Positions 1 through 8,290 of a stretch of 64,000 bases of DNA are shown one piece after another. The notes under the pieces were generated by a model. The model was not told where the DNA came from, ran no database searches, and worked only from the letters and a program-made list of their open reading frames with translations. Each line of letters opens with the position of its first letter. The stretch's first letter is position 1. The DNA is from Yoonia tamlensis (GTDB lineage Bacteria > Pseudomonadota > Alphaproteobacteria > Rhodobacterales > Rhodobacteraceae): positions 1,266,097-1,330,096 of the forward strand of contig NZ_FOYP01000001.1 in NCBI RefSeq assembly GCF_900115105.1, read 5' to 3'. A program made the translations under genes and the position numbers.

Positions 1-742
1 CGATCCGTTCAATTGTTTTTATTCGACAATTCACGAGGTTGGCCATGCTGCATACGAGCAGGGGATAGACCCGCAACACCTGCTGACCCCGCTTGGCGCG
101 GGCGTGTCGATGGGCGTGCATGAAAGCCAAAGCCGGATCTATGAAAACCAGCTGGGCCGCAGCCGCGCCTTTACCGGCTGGCTTTACGGGCAGATGCGCG
201 ATGCGTTTGGCGATTTCGGTATTGCGGATGAGGATGCGTTTTATGCCACCGTTAACCGCGTGAGCGACGGGTTTATCCGCACAGAGGCCGACGAGGTCCA
301 ATATAACCTGCATGTTTTGTTGCGCTTCGATCTTGAACGCGCATTGATCGCGGGTGATTTGGCCGTGAATGATCTAGAGGCCGCGTGGAACGACCGTTTC
401 AAGGCTGATTTCGGCTATGCGGTTGATCGTCCGTCCAACGGCGTGTTGCAGGATGTGCATTGGTCCGAAGGGCTGTTCGGTTATTTCCCAACCTATACGT
501 TGGGCAATGTCTATGCGGGGTGCCTACATACGGCGCTGCGCGACGCTGTGCCGGGACTGGATGCTGATCTGGCGCGCGGGGATACATCGGCAGCAACGGG
601 TTGGCTGCGTGAAAACCTGCAACAATTTGGCGGATTGCGTACGCCGATTGATACAATTACCCATGCAACGGGTACAAAGCCAAGCGAAGGCCCGCTTTTG
701 GATTATCTTGAGGATAAGTTCAGCAGTATCTACGGGCTGTAG
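1..742 (+). CDS. M32 family carboxypeptidase (carboxypeptidase Taq type), 3' part
   Basis: This is the C-terminal half of a zinc carboxypeptidase that removes C-terminal residues from peptides in the cytoplasm. The reading frame is open from base 2, so the gene starts upstream of the window. The catalytic HEVGH motif (HExxH) is encoded at bases 32-46. It is followed by the family motif HESQSR (around base 119) and an LRFDLE segment that matches the conserved helix of M32 enzymes. M32 proteins are about 490-500 residues, so roughly half is missing at the left edge. It ends just before a hairpin terminator that serves the opposing DUF1127 gene. The family call is firm. Confidence 0.93.
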   Translation, partial: DPFNCFYSTIHEVGHAAYEQGIDPQHLLTPLGAGVSMGVHESQSRIYENQLGRSRAFTGWLYGQMRDAFGDFGIADEDAFYATVNRVSDGFIRTEADEVQYNLHVLLRFDLERALIAGDLAVNDLEAAWNDRFKADFGYAVDRPSNGVLQDVHWSEGLFGYFPTYTLGNVYAGCLHTALRDAVPGLDADLARGDTSAATGWLRENLQQFGGLRTPIDTITHATGTKPSEGPLLDYLEDKFSSIYGL

Positions 743-755
743 TAACCTGAAAAAA

Positions 756-776
756 GGGCCGGATTTAATCCGGCCC
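756..776 (-). terminator. Intrinsic terminator of the DUF1127 gene
   Basis: A GC-rich inverted repeat (GGGCCGGAT / ATCCGGCCC, 3-base loop) is preceded on the plus strand by a run of A (750-755). Read on the minus strand this is a stem followed by U, placed just after the DUF1127 stop codon. It could also slow readthrough from the carboxypeptidase gene. Confidence 0.75.
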
Positions 777-797
777 AGTCAGGAAGATGCAAACGTA

Positions 798-1025
798 TCA
801 GGCTTGCCAGAAAGGTTTGGCGATTTCTTCACGTGCAGTCGTCGGATCCAAACCAATGTCTTTTAACAGGTGCGGTGGCATTGAACGAAGGTGCCGCCGC
901 GTCTTGCGGCGTTTGTCCCATGCGGTCACGGCCACTGCAAAGCGAACCGCAAGACGTGCCGCGAGCGGCATGTTTGATGGTGAACTTGGTGCGGCGATCT
1001 GCGCCGCTGAGAGCGCGTATGACAT
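798..1025 (-). CDS. DUF1127 domain small protein
   Basis: A 75-residue protein with a C-terminal DUF1127 (YjiS-like) domain: an Arg-rich stretch (KRRKTRRHL, residues 38-46) followed by SMPPHLLKDIGLDPTTAREE. The N-terminal 35 residues are Ala-rich. In alphaproteobacteria some DUF1127 proteins are small RNA-binding regulators of phosphate or carbon metabolism and of RNA turnover; that role is only suggested here. The start is supported by an AAAGGAA site 9 bases upstream. The gene is divergent from a MocR-type regulator and shares an 86-base intergenic region with three related repeats, so it is a plausible target of that regulator. Confidence 0.85.
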   Translation of the reverse strand: MSYALSAAQIAAPSSPSNMPLAARLAVRFAVAVTAWDKRRKTRRHLRSMPPHLLKDIGLDPTTAREEIAKPFWQA

Positions 1026-1040
1026 GGGAACATTCCTTTA

Positions 1041-1131
1041 ATTGTATTGACACAATGGTGTGCCTTCTGGTAATTGAATTGATACAAAGTGTTTTGTGAT
1101 AGGTCTAGAAAATGATTGTATCGGGTACAAT
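1041..1131 (+). promoter_or_regulatory. Candidate MocR operator cluster
   Basis: The DUF1127-mocR gap holds related sequences. ATTGACACAA (1046-1055) and ATTGATACAA (1078-1087) are direct repeats, 9 of 10 identical, with 32 bases start to start (about three helical turns). The inverted repeat ATTGT-N6-ACAAT lies at 1041-1056. A perfect inverted repeat ATTGTA-N5-TACAAT (1115-1131) overlaps the first codons of the regulator gene. MocR proteins usually bind directly repeated sites beside their own gene, so autoregulation and control of the divergent gene are inferred. Confidence 0.5.
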
Positions 1132-2536
1132 ATGGCAGCCAAATCTTGCTGATGGTGGACGCGCGAAATATCAGGCGCTGGCCAAGGCAATTCGTGACGG
1201 CATTGCATCGGGCCAATTGTCACCCGGTGAAAAGCTGCCGCCGGTGCGTGATCTGGCCTACCGCGTTAGTGTCACACCAGGCACGGTTGCGCGCGCCTAT
1301 AAGATATTGATCGACGAATCCCTGCTTGAGGCGGGGGTCGGGCGCGGCACCTTTGTGGCGCAGCCCAAACCGGCGCCGGTGCGCAGTCTTCCTGCGGCGG
1401 ACAGGTTTTTTGATCCGGCGCTGGATCGGGACGGGCAGGCGCATCTGCTAAGCCCGAAAATGCCCGATGTCGGACAGACCGCAATCATCCGCGAGGCGAT
1501 GCACCAGCTGGCAGATAGCACCGCATCCGATATGCTGCTGCGCTATCCGACACGCAACACCGATCTGCCGGCGCGCGAAGCCTTTGCCGCAACGCTCGAT
1601 CCGGTGCATCTGGGGCCGTTCGATATACATAACATCGTCACAAGCCATGGTGGCCAGAATGCAATTGTCATGATTTTGCAAAGCATTCTGACAGGTACAA
1701 ACCCCGCCATCGCGGTGGATGAGCTTAGCTATGGCGGGTTTCGCTCGGCCGGGGTGCTATGCAGGGCCGATGTTGTCGGGATTGCATGGGATGATGATGG
1801 CCCGCTTGTTTCCGCATTGGAAGCCGCAATTCTGGATCATAATGTGCAGGCCTTTTGCACCTCGGCAGAGGTAAGCAACCCAACTGCCCGACAGACCACG
1901 CCCGCGCGACGGGTTGAAATCGCCGCACTTGCAAAGGCGCATGGCGTGCATATCATTGACGATGACTGTTATCGTTTGATGAATACGGATCGCATCGGGC
2001 CTAGCTACCGCGCGCTTTTGCCGGGGCTTGGCTGGTATCTGACATCGCCCTCCAAATCGATCACCGCATCCTTGCGGATCGGCTTTACCGTCGCGCCAAA
2101 AGGCTGGAGCAAAGCCCTGACCCGCACGGCAACATTTTCGTCCTTCGGGGTGACGCGGCTGGTCACGGATCTTTATGCGGCCATCATGCAGCACCCGCAG
2201 ATTGATGCGGTCGTCGCGCGGGTCAAATCACGGATCGGCGCGGATATTGACGCGGCCCAGCGGATTCTGGCGGGTTATGACATGCGCGCGGCACCCACTG
2301 TGCCATTTCTATGGCTTGAATTACCTATCGGCTGGCGGGCAGGCGAGTTCTGCCAAGCCGCTGAATCTGCAGGCGTTTTGATCAAATCTGCGGATGATTT
2401 TGCGCTGCGCGAAAGCAGATCGGTCCATGCGGTACGGATTGCTGTGAACGGACTGGTGCCACACGCGCATTTTGTGCAAGCGATGGAATGCCTGCGGGAT
2501 TTGCTGGATCATCCGCCGGAAAGAATAGCGATTTGA
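1112..2536 (+). CDS. MocR-type transcriptional regulator (GntR wHTH fused to aminotransferase domain)
   Basis: A 474-residue PLP-dependent regulator. Residues about 15-83 form a GntR winged helix (YQALAKAIRDGIASGQL, then SVTPGTVARAYK). Residues about 115-470 are a fold-type I aminotransferase domain with the Asn-Pro pair at 256-257, an acidic cluster (DDD 283-285) and the PLP lysine in SPSKSITASLRIG (K315). Such proteins bind PLP as an external aldimine and act as regulators (PdxR, GabR, YdcR types) rather than free aminotransferases. The effector cannot be read from sequence. It stands alone, divergent from the DUF1127 gene, and an inverted repeat overlaps its start. Confidence 0.9.
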   Translation: MIVSGTIWQPNLADGGRAKYQALAKAIRDGIASGQLSPGEKLPPVRDLAYRVSVTPGTVARAYKILIDESLLEAGVGRGTFVAQPKPAPVRSLPAADRFFDPALDRDGQAHLLSPKMPDVGQTAIIREAMHQLADSTASDMLLRYPTRNTDLPAREAFAATLDPVHLGPFDIHNIVTSHGGQNAIVMILQSILTGTNPAIAVDELSYGGFRSAGVLCRADVVGIAWDDDGPLVSALEAAILDHNVQAFCTSAEVSNPTARQTTPARRVEIAALAKAHGVHIIDDDCYRLMNTDRIGPSYRALLPGLGWYLTSPSKSITASLRIGFTVAPKGWSKALTRTATFSSFGVTRLVTDLYAAIMQHPQIDAVVARVKSRIGADIDAAQRILAGYDMRAAPTVPFLWLELPIGWRAGEFCQAAESAGVLIKSADDFALRESRSVHAVRIAVNGLVPHAHFVQAMECLRDLLDHPPERIAI

Positions 2537-2601
2537 TGGGGTAAAATAATACCTAATTTACAACCCATTGATTTTGCATTGTAAATTCAGAACTTACCCG
2601 C

Positions 2602-2629
2602 TTGACTGCTACTTGAACCTCTCTATAAC
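2602..2629 (+). promoter_or_regulatory. Sigma-70-type promoter of rplM-rpsI
   Basis: TTGACT (2602-2607) and TATAAC (2624-2629) are separated by 16 bases, about 50 bases before the rplM start. The match to the vegetative consensus is good and the position fits a constitutive ribosomal operon. Confidence 0.7.
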
Positions 2630-2680
2630 ACCCCAATCCGAATGACGTGGCTATGCGCCACCCCAAACTTCTGGTGAGAT

Positions 2681-3142
2681 ATGAAAACCTTTACCGCTAC
2701 CCCAGCGGATATCGACAAGAAATGGATCCTGATCGACGCTGAAGGCGTTGTTCTGGGTCGTCTTGCGTCGATTATCGCTATGCGCTTGCGCGGCAAGCAT
2801 AAACCATCCTTCACGCCGCACATGGATATGGGCGACAACGTGATTGTCATCAACGCTGAAAAAGTCCAGATGACTGGCAACAAGCGCGATGAAAAATACT
2901 ACTGGCACACTGGCCATCCCGGCGGGATCAAAGAAAAGACCAAAGCCGAGATTCTTGAAGGCAAGCACCCAGAGCGCGTTGTCATGAAAGCTGTCCAGCG
3001 CATGCTGCCCGGTGGCAAACTGTCCCGTCAGCAAATGACTCACCTGCGCGTTTTCGCAGGCACAGAGCATGGCATGGAAGCCCAAAAGCCGGAAGTTCTG
3101 GACGTTAAGTCCATGAACAAAAAGAACACGAGGACTGCATAA
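2681..3142 (+). CDS. rplM: 50S ribosomal protein L13
   Basis: A 153-residue protein of typical L13 length. The N-terminal [17 protein letters not shown] and central [15 protein letters not shown] segments are hallmark L13 sequence, followed by [11 protein letters not shown] and [11 protein letters not shown]13 binds 23S rRNA early in large-subunit assembly. It is followed by rpsI with a one-base overlap (TAATG), the classic bacterial L13-S9 operon. A good promoter lies about 50 bases upstream. Confidence 0.98.
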   Translation: MKTFTATPADIDKKWILIDAEGVVLGRLASIIAMRLRGKHKPSFTPHMDMGDNVIVINAEKVQMTGNKRDEKYYWHTGHPGGIKEKTKAEILEGKHPERVVMKAVQRMLPGGKLSRQQMTHLRVFAGTEHGMEAQKPEVLDVKSMNKKNTRTA

Positions 3143-3630
3143 TGTCTGATCAAGTGAATTCACTCGAAGAGCTGGGCCAAGTCGCTGCATCTGCCGAAGT
3201 TGTTGTCGAAGTTGCTGCCCCGCGCGAGCCCGTCCGTGACGAGCTGGGCCGTTCGTACGCAACCGGCAAACGTAAAGATGCGGTTGCCCGCGTCTGGATC
3301 AAGCCAGGTTCTGGCAAGGTCACCGTGAACGGCAAAGACATGAACACCTATTTTGCGCGCCCTGTGCTGCAAATGATCCTTGCGCAGCCGTTTTCGGTTG
3401 CCGGTGTGACAGGTCAGTTTGACGTTGTTGCAACTGTAAAAGGTGGCGGTCTGTCTGGTCAGGCTGGTGCGGTAAAGCACGGCGTATCAAAAGCGCTGCA
3501 ACTTTACGATCCAACCCTGCGTGCTGCATTGAAAGCAGCCGGCTTCCTCACACGCGACAGCCGCGTTGTTGAGCGTAAGAAATACGGTAAAGCCAAAGCC
3601 CGTAAGAGCTTCCAGTTCTCCAAGCGTTAA
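3142..3630 (+). CDS. rpsI: 30S ribosomal protein S9
   Basis: A 162-residue S9. The first ~30 residues are an acidic/alanine extension usual in alphaproteobacteria. The conserved core begins at [19 protein letters not shown] and ends in the basic tail [11 protein letters not shown] that reaches the P-site tRNA. The start ATG shares its A with the last base of the rplM stop, giving translational coupling. A strong terminator follows. Confidence 0.98.
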   Translation: MSDQVNSLEELGQVAASAEVVVEVAAPREPVRDELGRSYATGKRKDAVARVWIKPGSGKVTVNGKDMNTYFARPVLQMILAQPFSVAGVTGQFDVVATVKGGGLSGQAGAVKHGVSKALQLYDPTLRAALKAAGFLTRDSRVVERKKYGKAKARKSFQFSKR

Positions 3631-3653
3631 TCGCGAAGGAAGAATTCTTTTGG

Positions 3654-3683
3654 AAAAGGGCAGTTTCACGACTGCCCTTTTTT
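3654..3683 (+). terminator. Intrinsic terminator of the rplM-rpsI operon
   Basis: The stem AAAAGGGCAGT / ACTGCCCTTTT has a 6-base loop and runs into a T tract, 24 bases after the rpsI stop. Confidence 0.9.
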
Positions 3684-3710
3684 GTGTTCAGACCAATGGG
3701 AAGGACAGAC

Positions 3711-4337
3711 ATGTATATTCCGGCAGATTTCGAAATGCGCGACCCTGCGGCAGTTGCGGCCTTTATTGCGGCGCACCCATTGGCGCAATTGGTTGCACAT
3801 GGCGCGCAGGGGCTTGTCGCTAACCCGTTTCCATTGCTTGCCGTTGATGACGACACATTGATCGGACATATGGCGCTGGCCAATGATATGCACCGCATCG
3901 TGCCGGATGGGGCGGATGTTTTGGCGATATTTCAAGGCGATAGCGCCTATATTTCACCCAATTGGTATCCGTCGAAACGCGCGGATCACAAGGTGGTCCC
4001 GACATGGAATTACGCCTGTGTGCAGTTTCACGGGCGCATCACATTCCAACACGACGCGAAATCAAAAATCGCTGCGGTCGGCCGGCTGACGCAAAATCAT
4101 GAAAGGGAAACTAACGGCGCGCAGGCGTGGAAAATGGCTGATGCGCCCAAGGATTACATGGCGCAGATGCTGGCAGAAATCGTCGCTTTCAGGATCGACG
4201 TCACACGTACATACGCCAAATCCAAGCTGAGCCAGAACAAGACGGCCGATGATGCGATGGGCGCAGTTGAAAACCTGCGTAAAAACGGGGCCGATGCAAT
4301 TGCGGACAGTATGCAAGCGGCACAAAAGACAAGATAA
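3711..4337 (+). CDS. FMN-binding PaiB-like protein
   Basis: A 208-residue PaiB-family protein (FMN-binding split barrel). It has the typical start MYIPADFEM, a central NWYPSKR segment and the family signature KVVPTWNY. In Bacillus PaiB is linked to control of sporulation and protease genes; in most proteobacteria the role is unknown. The ATG at 3711 is chosen because it gives the family N-terminus and has GGAAGGAC just upstream; an in-frame upstream ATG at 3684 lies inside the rpsI terminator. It precedes the ABC transporter genes by 59 bases, but a shared function is not shown. Confidence 0.88.
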   Translation: MYIPADFEMRDPAAVAAFIAAHPLAQLVAHGAQGLVANPFPLLAVDDDTLIGHMALANDMHRIVPDGADVLAIFQGDSAYISPNWYPSKRADHKVVPTWNYACVQFHGRITFQHDAKSKIAAVGRLTQNHERETNGAQAWKMADAPKDYMAQMLAEIVAFRIDVTRTYAKSKLSQNKTADDAMGAVENLRKNGADAIADSMQAAQKTR

Positions 4338-4396
4338 ATTCGTGCGAATGCGATTTGCGTATTGATCTTTGCGCGGGCGCAGTGAAATCATCGCAT

Positions 4397-5269
4397 ATGT
4401 GGCAGAAATTAACTTCAACTGAATCGGGTCGCGGGCTTCTTATGGTGGGCCCGCCGTTTCTTTATGCGTTGATTTTGATGGCTTTCCCATTGATTGCGAT
4501 CTTCTTGTTCAGCTTCTGGACACAGGATTTCATGAATTTGGACATGACGTTTACGCTTAATAACTACCGCGAAATTATCGAAAAACCGATCTATGGCGCG
4601 CTTTTGCAGCGATCGCTGATGGTGTCGGGGGCTGTGACGGTTGTGACCGTGCTGCTTGCCTTTCCGGTTGCCTATTTCATTTCGTTCCATGTGCGCCCCG
4701 ACCGCAAATCGCTTTGGCTGTTTTTGATTACTATCCCTTTCTGGACCTCCTATTTGATCCGCGTTTTCCTGTGGAAAGTAATTTTGGGTTATAATGGTGT
4801 AATCAACACGGGGCTGTTGAATATCGGTCTTATCGACGAGCCGTTGACGTTTATCTTGTATAACGTGAATGCGGTGATCATCACATTGGCACATGCGTTT
4901 GCGCCCTTTGCGATCCTGCCGATCTTTGTCGCGCTGGAAAAAATCGACCGTTCCTTGCTCGAAGCCTCGCAGGATCTGGGCGAAAGCAAATTCATGACAT
5001 TCATCCGGATCACGCTGCCGCTTGCGATGCCGGGGGTTGTTGGTGCGGTCTTGATCGTCTTTATTCCGACAATCGGCGATTACGTAACGCCCGAATTGAT
5101 GGGCGGCGCGGGCGGCAAGCTAATTGCAAATATGATCCAGACGCAATTTCTCGCGCTTAATAATGCGCCGTTGGGGGCGGCATTGGCGATTGTTGCCATG
5201 CTTTGCGTGACCGCGATCAGCCTTGTTTTTGTGCTTCTTAACCGCCGCTGGCTGAAGGGGCGCTCATGA
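4397..5269 (+). CDS. ABC transporter permease (PotB-like, spermidine/putrescine type)
   Basis: A 290-residue inner-membrane permease with about six hydrophobic segments and the cytoplasmic EAA loop (EASQDLGESKFMTFIRITLPLAMPG, given here only as its key residues EA...G...LPL..PG) that contacts the ATPase. The sequence is of the PotB/polyamine-opine-amino acid class. The start is uncertain: ATG 4397 is chosen as the best fit, but GTG 4382 and TTG 4355 are in frame and no strong ribosome site is seen. It overlaps the next permease by 4 bases (ATGA). Confidence 0.88.
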   Translation: MWQKLTSTESGRGLLMVGPPFLYALILMAFPLIAIFLFSFWTQDFMNLDMTFTLNNYREIIEKPIYGALLQRSLMVSGAVTVVTVLLAFPVAYFISFHVRPDRKSLWLFLITIPFWTSYLIRVFLWKVILGYNGVINTGLLNIGLIDEPLTFILYNVNAVIITLAHAFAPFAILPIFVALEKIDRSLLEASQDLGESKFMTFIRITLPLAMPGVVGAVLIVFIPTIGDYVTPELMGGAGGKLIANMIQTQFLALNNAPLGAALAIVAMLCVTAISLVFVLLNRRWLKGRS

Positions 5270-6066
5270 GCCTGCGCATCTACGCGATTTGCTATCTAAT
5301 ATTTCTTTATGCGCCGATTGTTTTGCTGCCGTTGTTTGCGTTCAACGATGCGACGGTCATCGCCTTTCCGCTAAGCGGGTTTACGACCGATTGGTTTGCT
5401 GAACTGGCCACAAACAAATCACTTCACGCAGCGGTAAAGAACTCTTTGTTTATTGCCTTCACCTCGGCGTTGACCTCGACACTTTTGGGGATTTGCGCCG
5501 CGCGGGCAGGGGCGATGCACCGGTTTCCGCTCAAGGCGGGGATCATGGGGTTCATCATGTTGCCGCTTGTCCTTCCCGAGATCATCGTCGCCGTGTCGCT
5601 TCTGGTCGTGGTTGTGCAGATTTTCGACTGGGGCCTGTCAAACTGGACCATCATCGCCGCGCATGTGTTGATTTGTACGCCATTTTGCATCGCCATCCTG
5701 AATGGCGCTTTTCAAAACCTCGATCCTTCAATGGAGGAGGCCGCGATGGACCTCGGCGAAAGCCGCTTTGCCGCGTTTCGTCTGGTGACCTTGCCGCTGG
5801 TGATGCCAGGGATCATTTCGTCAATGCTGATCGCATTTACCATTTCGCTAGATGAATTCATTATCGCGTTCTTCCTTTCTGGGGCAAGCCCGACAATGCC
5901 GGTCTATATCTGGGGGCTTTTGCGCTTTCCTGCGTCCTTGCCCGTCGTCATGGCCTTGGGCACGATTCTGGTGACGCTCTCTATCATTCTTCTTACAATC
6001 GCAGAGCTTTTGCGCCGTCGCGGGATGGCCCGCGCAGGGGTAAAAGACAAAGGGGGGTTCTTGTGA
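5266..6066 (+). CDS. ABC transporter permease (PotC-like)
   Basis: A 266-residue second permease subunit of the same importer. It has about six membrane spans and its own EAA loop (EEAAMDLGESRFAAF, then LPLVMPGI), and SLDEFIIAFF near the C-terminus is typical of PotC-like subunits. ATG overlaps the preceding stop (ATGA) and its own stop overlaps the GTG of the ATPase gene, so the three subunits are translationally coupled. Confidence 0.92.
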   Translation: MSLRIYAICYLIFLYAPIVLLPLFAFNDATVIAFPLSGFTTDWFAELATNKSLHAAVKNSLFIAFTSALTSTLLGICAARAGAMHRFPLKAGIMGFIMLPLVLPEIIVAVSLLVVVVQIFDWGLSNWTIIAAHVLICTPFCIAILNGAFQNLDPSMEEAAMDLGESRFAAFRLVTLPLVMPGIISSMLIAFTISLDEFIIAFFLSGASPTMPVYIWGLLRFPASLPVVMALGTILVTLSIILLTIAELLRRRGMARAGVKDKGGFL

Positions 6067-7148
6067 CCGCTTTGATCACACTGACGGGCGTTAATAAATA
6101 TTACGCCGACTATCACGCATTGCGCGACATCAACCTTACCATCAATGCCGGTGAATTCTTTTCATTGCTGGGTCCGTCGGGCTGCGGGAAAACAACGTTG
6201 CTGCGCACCATTGCGGGGTTTGAACAGGTCACAGACGGTGTGGTGATGATCGGCGGCGCCGACATGGCCGCAGTGCCCGCGAACCTGCGCCCGACCAATA
6301 TGGTGTTCCAATCCTATGCGATTTTCCCGCATCTGAGCGTTGCGGAAAACGTGGCCTTTGGTCTGCGTAAATCCAAAGATATCGACAAGCAAACCAAGGC
6401 GGAAATGGTCGAAGAAGCGCTGACAATGGTCGGGCTGGCAGGCTATGGCAAACGTGCCGCACATGCGCTTTCGGGGGGGCAGCGGCAACGTGTGGCGCTG
6501 GCGCGTGCGCTGATCCTCAAACCCAAGGTGCTGCTGCTCGACGAGCCGCTTTCCGCGCTTGACAAGAAGATGCGCGAACAAATGCAGGTGGAATTGATCC
6601 GGCTCCAGCGTCAGGTTGGTATTACCTTTATTCTGGTGACGCATGATCAGGAAGAAGCGCTGGTCATGTCCGACCGGATCGCCGTGATGTTCGAAGGCGA
6701 GATCGGGCAACTGGCGGATCCTGAAACGCTATACCGACGGCCAAATTCACGCCGTGTTGCAAGTTTTATCGGTAAAATGAACTTTTTAGAGGCTGAAGTT
6801 AATGCAGTTTCCGACGTCATCGCCATTGATGTCGAGGGGCTAGGCCCGTTGCAGGTATCACTCGAACAAGCGCCGGAACCGGTGAAACAAGGCCCAGCGG
6901 TTGTTGGTATCCGTCCGGAAACATTGGGTATTTTGTTCGAGGGTGAAACCACCGATCGCAAACTGATTGACGGTGTGGTTGATGAGGTCGTCTATTACGG
7001 CGATATGACCTATTACGACATCCGCATTAAAGGCATTTCGCAAGCTATTAATATTGCAATGAAAAACCTTATTGGCCGTCCGGTTCTCGAGGTTGGCGAA
7101 GCCGCGCAGGTCATCTGGGATGAACGCGCGCTGGTCGTGCTGAACTAG
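6063..7148 (+). CDS. ABC transporter ATP-binding protein (PotA-like)
   Basis: A 361-residue ATPase that powers the two permeases. It has Walker A GPSGCGKT (37-44), the signature LSGGQ (136-140) followed by RQRVALARAL, Walker B LLLDEP (157-162) and a switch histidine in LVTHDQEEAL. The C-terminal ~120 residues form a TOBE-type domain as in PotA/CysA/MalK-class importers. GTG start overlaps the previous stop. No solute-binding protein gene lies next to this set, so the substrate is not defined; a polyamine or similar cation is a family-based guess. Its stop codon interleaves with that of the convergent pagL-like gene. Confidence 0.93.
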   Translation: MTALITLTGVNKYYADYHALRDINLTINAGEFFSLLGPSGCGKTTLLRTIAGFEQVTDGVVMIGGADMAAVPANLRPTNMVFQSYAIFPHLSVAENVAFGLRKSKDIDKQTKAEMVEEALTMVGLAGYGKRAAHALSGGQRQRVALARALILKPKVLLLDEPLSALDKKMREQMQVELIRLQRQVGITFILVTHDQEEALVMSDRIAVMFEGEIGQLADPETLYRRPNSRRVASFIGKMNFLEAEVNAVSDVIAIDVEGLGPLQVSLEQAPEPVKQGPAVVGIRPETLGILFEGETTDRKLIDGVVDEVVYYGDMTYYDIRIKGISQAINIAMKNLIGRPVLEVGEAAQVIWDERALVVLN

Positions 7149-7663
7149 CGCAGCGCAATCGCATAGCGCAGGGCGATGGTTTCCAGACCGGGGTTCAGGT
7201 CCTGCGTATCGCCGTTTGAACGGTGATCATAGTGAACCGAAATTGTCGCCCCGTTATCAAAGGCATAGCCGATCCCAAAGGCAGACCGAAAATGCAGGTT
7301 GCCGCCCAGGTCAGGCCCGTCACCCGCGTCGTAATACCCCGGCATCAATGATGTCTCGACGAAAAACGGGCTGTCAAAGACGCCTGTGCTTGACCATTTG
7401 ACGCCGGCCCCAACCCATGATGCGCCATTGGCCGCAACCGATACCCCGAAAGTCGGCTGAAACGGGCCATAGCGGCGCCCCATGTCATAGCCGACATAGA
7501 TTTCTTCACTGATGATGGCCTCTTGGAATTCGACATCGGCAAGCTGCAATGACACCCGCGCCGTTGCGCTTTCACTGGCCAGACAGCCATCGTTGCGGCA
7601 ATCATTAAACCCCATATCCGTAAGGCTGGTGATCAGAAATATTATTGCAAGTGTGCCGTCCAT
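7145..7663 (-). CDS. PagL-type lipid A 3-O-deacylase (acyloxyacyl hydrolase family)
   Basis: A 172-residue protein with a short hydrophobic N-terminus and beta-strand-like alternation, matching the small outer-membrane barrel of PagL. The C-terminal motif HRSNG...NPGLE contains H147, S149 and E161. The H-x-S pair and the 12-residue step from Ser to Glu equal the catalytic H149, S151, E163 spacing known for Pseudomonas PagL. PagL removes the 3-linked acyl chain from lipid A and so alters surface charge and immune recognition. It starts 9 bases after the tetR stop with AGGA upstream, so it is probably the last gene of ppk2-tetR-pagL. Overall similarity outside the motif is weak. Confidence 0.78.
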   Translation of the reverse strand: MDGTLAIIFLITSLTDMGFNDCRNDGCLASESATARVSLQLADVEFQEAIISEEIYVGYDMGRRYGPFQPTFGVSVAANGASWVGAGVKWSSTGVFDSPFFVETSLMPGYYDAGDGPDLGGNLHFRSAFGIGYAFDNGATISVHYDHRSNGDTQDLNPGLETIALRYAIALR

Positions 7664-7672
7664 TGTGAAATC

Positions 7673-8290
7673 CTATTTGTCTGGGTCAATCAGCCCGAGG
7701 CCGCGTAAATAGATGCCGATCCCGCTTTCCAGCAGGTCTTCGGGTGAAAAGGGGCTTTTGGTGCCGGGATTGCCCCGCGCAAACAGTTCGACAACCCCGT
7801 GCGAAAGCGCCCAGATATGCGCGCTAAACATCTGCGGCGGCGGGCGGCGGTCTGCGGGAATATGCTGGCCCAGCTCTTCGGCGGCTTTTTCCAGAACGCC
7901 CATCGCGCGGGTGGCCGCCGCGTGCAGTTCCGGCGAGCGGTGCATCGAAATACCCGATTCAAACATCGCGATATAGTAACCCGGATGGTCACGCGCAAAG
8001 GTCAGATAGGCGCGGCCCGTGCGTTCAAATGCGGCCAGATCAGAGGGCGCACCATTGCGATACGCGTCCTCCATCGCATCGCCGAACATCTCGTAGCCTT
8101 GTTGGGCTGCGGCAGCGATTAGGTCTTCGCGCCCGTCAAAATGGCGGTACACGGCGGCGGGGGTCACGCCTGCCTCGCGCGCGGCCTCTGACAGGGTAAA
8201 CCCTGTCGGGCCGCGTTTCTCGATCAGCGTCAGACAGCCTGTTATCAGGGCCTTGCGCAGATTGCCATGATGATACCCGCGTTTAGACAT
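7673..8290 (-). CDS. TetR/AcrR family transcriptional regulator
   Basis: A 205-residue repressor-type protein. The N-terminal helix-turn-helix reads GFTLSEAAREAGVTPAAVYRHF (key residues A..AGVT..AVYRHF), and residues 60-200 are an all-helical ligand domain of the WHG type often found with YHHGNLR N-termini. The start ATG at 8290 gives the common MSKRGYHHGNLR beginning and overlaps the ppk2 stop by 8 bases. A longer reading of the frame into ppk2 is rejected. It probably regulates its own operon or the pagL-like gene; the ligand is unknown. Confidence 0.92.
   Translation of the reverse strand: MSKRGYHHGNLRKALITGCLTLIEKRGPTGFTLSEAAREAGVTPAAVYRHFDGREDLIAAAAQQGYEMFGDAMEDAYRNGAPSDLAAFERTGRAYLTFARDHPGYYIAMFESGISMHRSPELHAAATRAMGVLEKAAEELGQHIPADRRPPPQMFSAHIWALSHGVVELFARGNPGTKSPFSPEDLLESGIGIYLRGLGLIDPDK

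Noticed and set aside
3684..3710. Upstream ATG for the PaiB-like gene
   Set aside because: It lies in the rpsI terminator and would add nine residues absent from the family.
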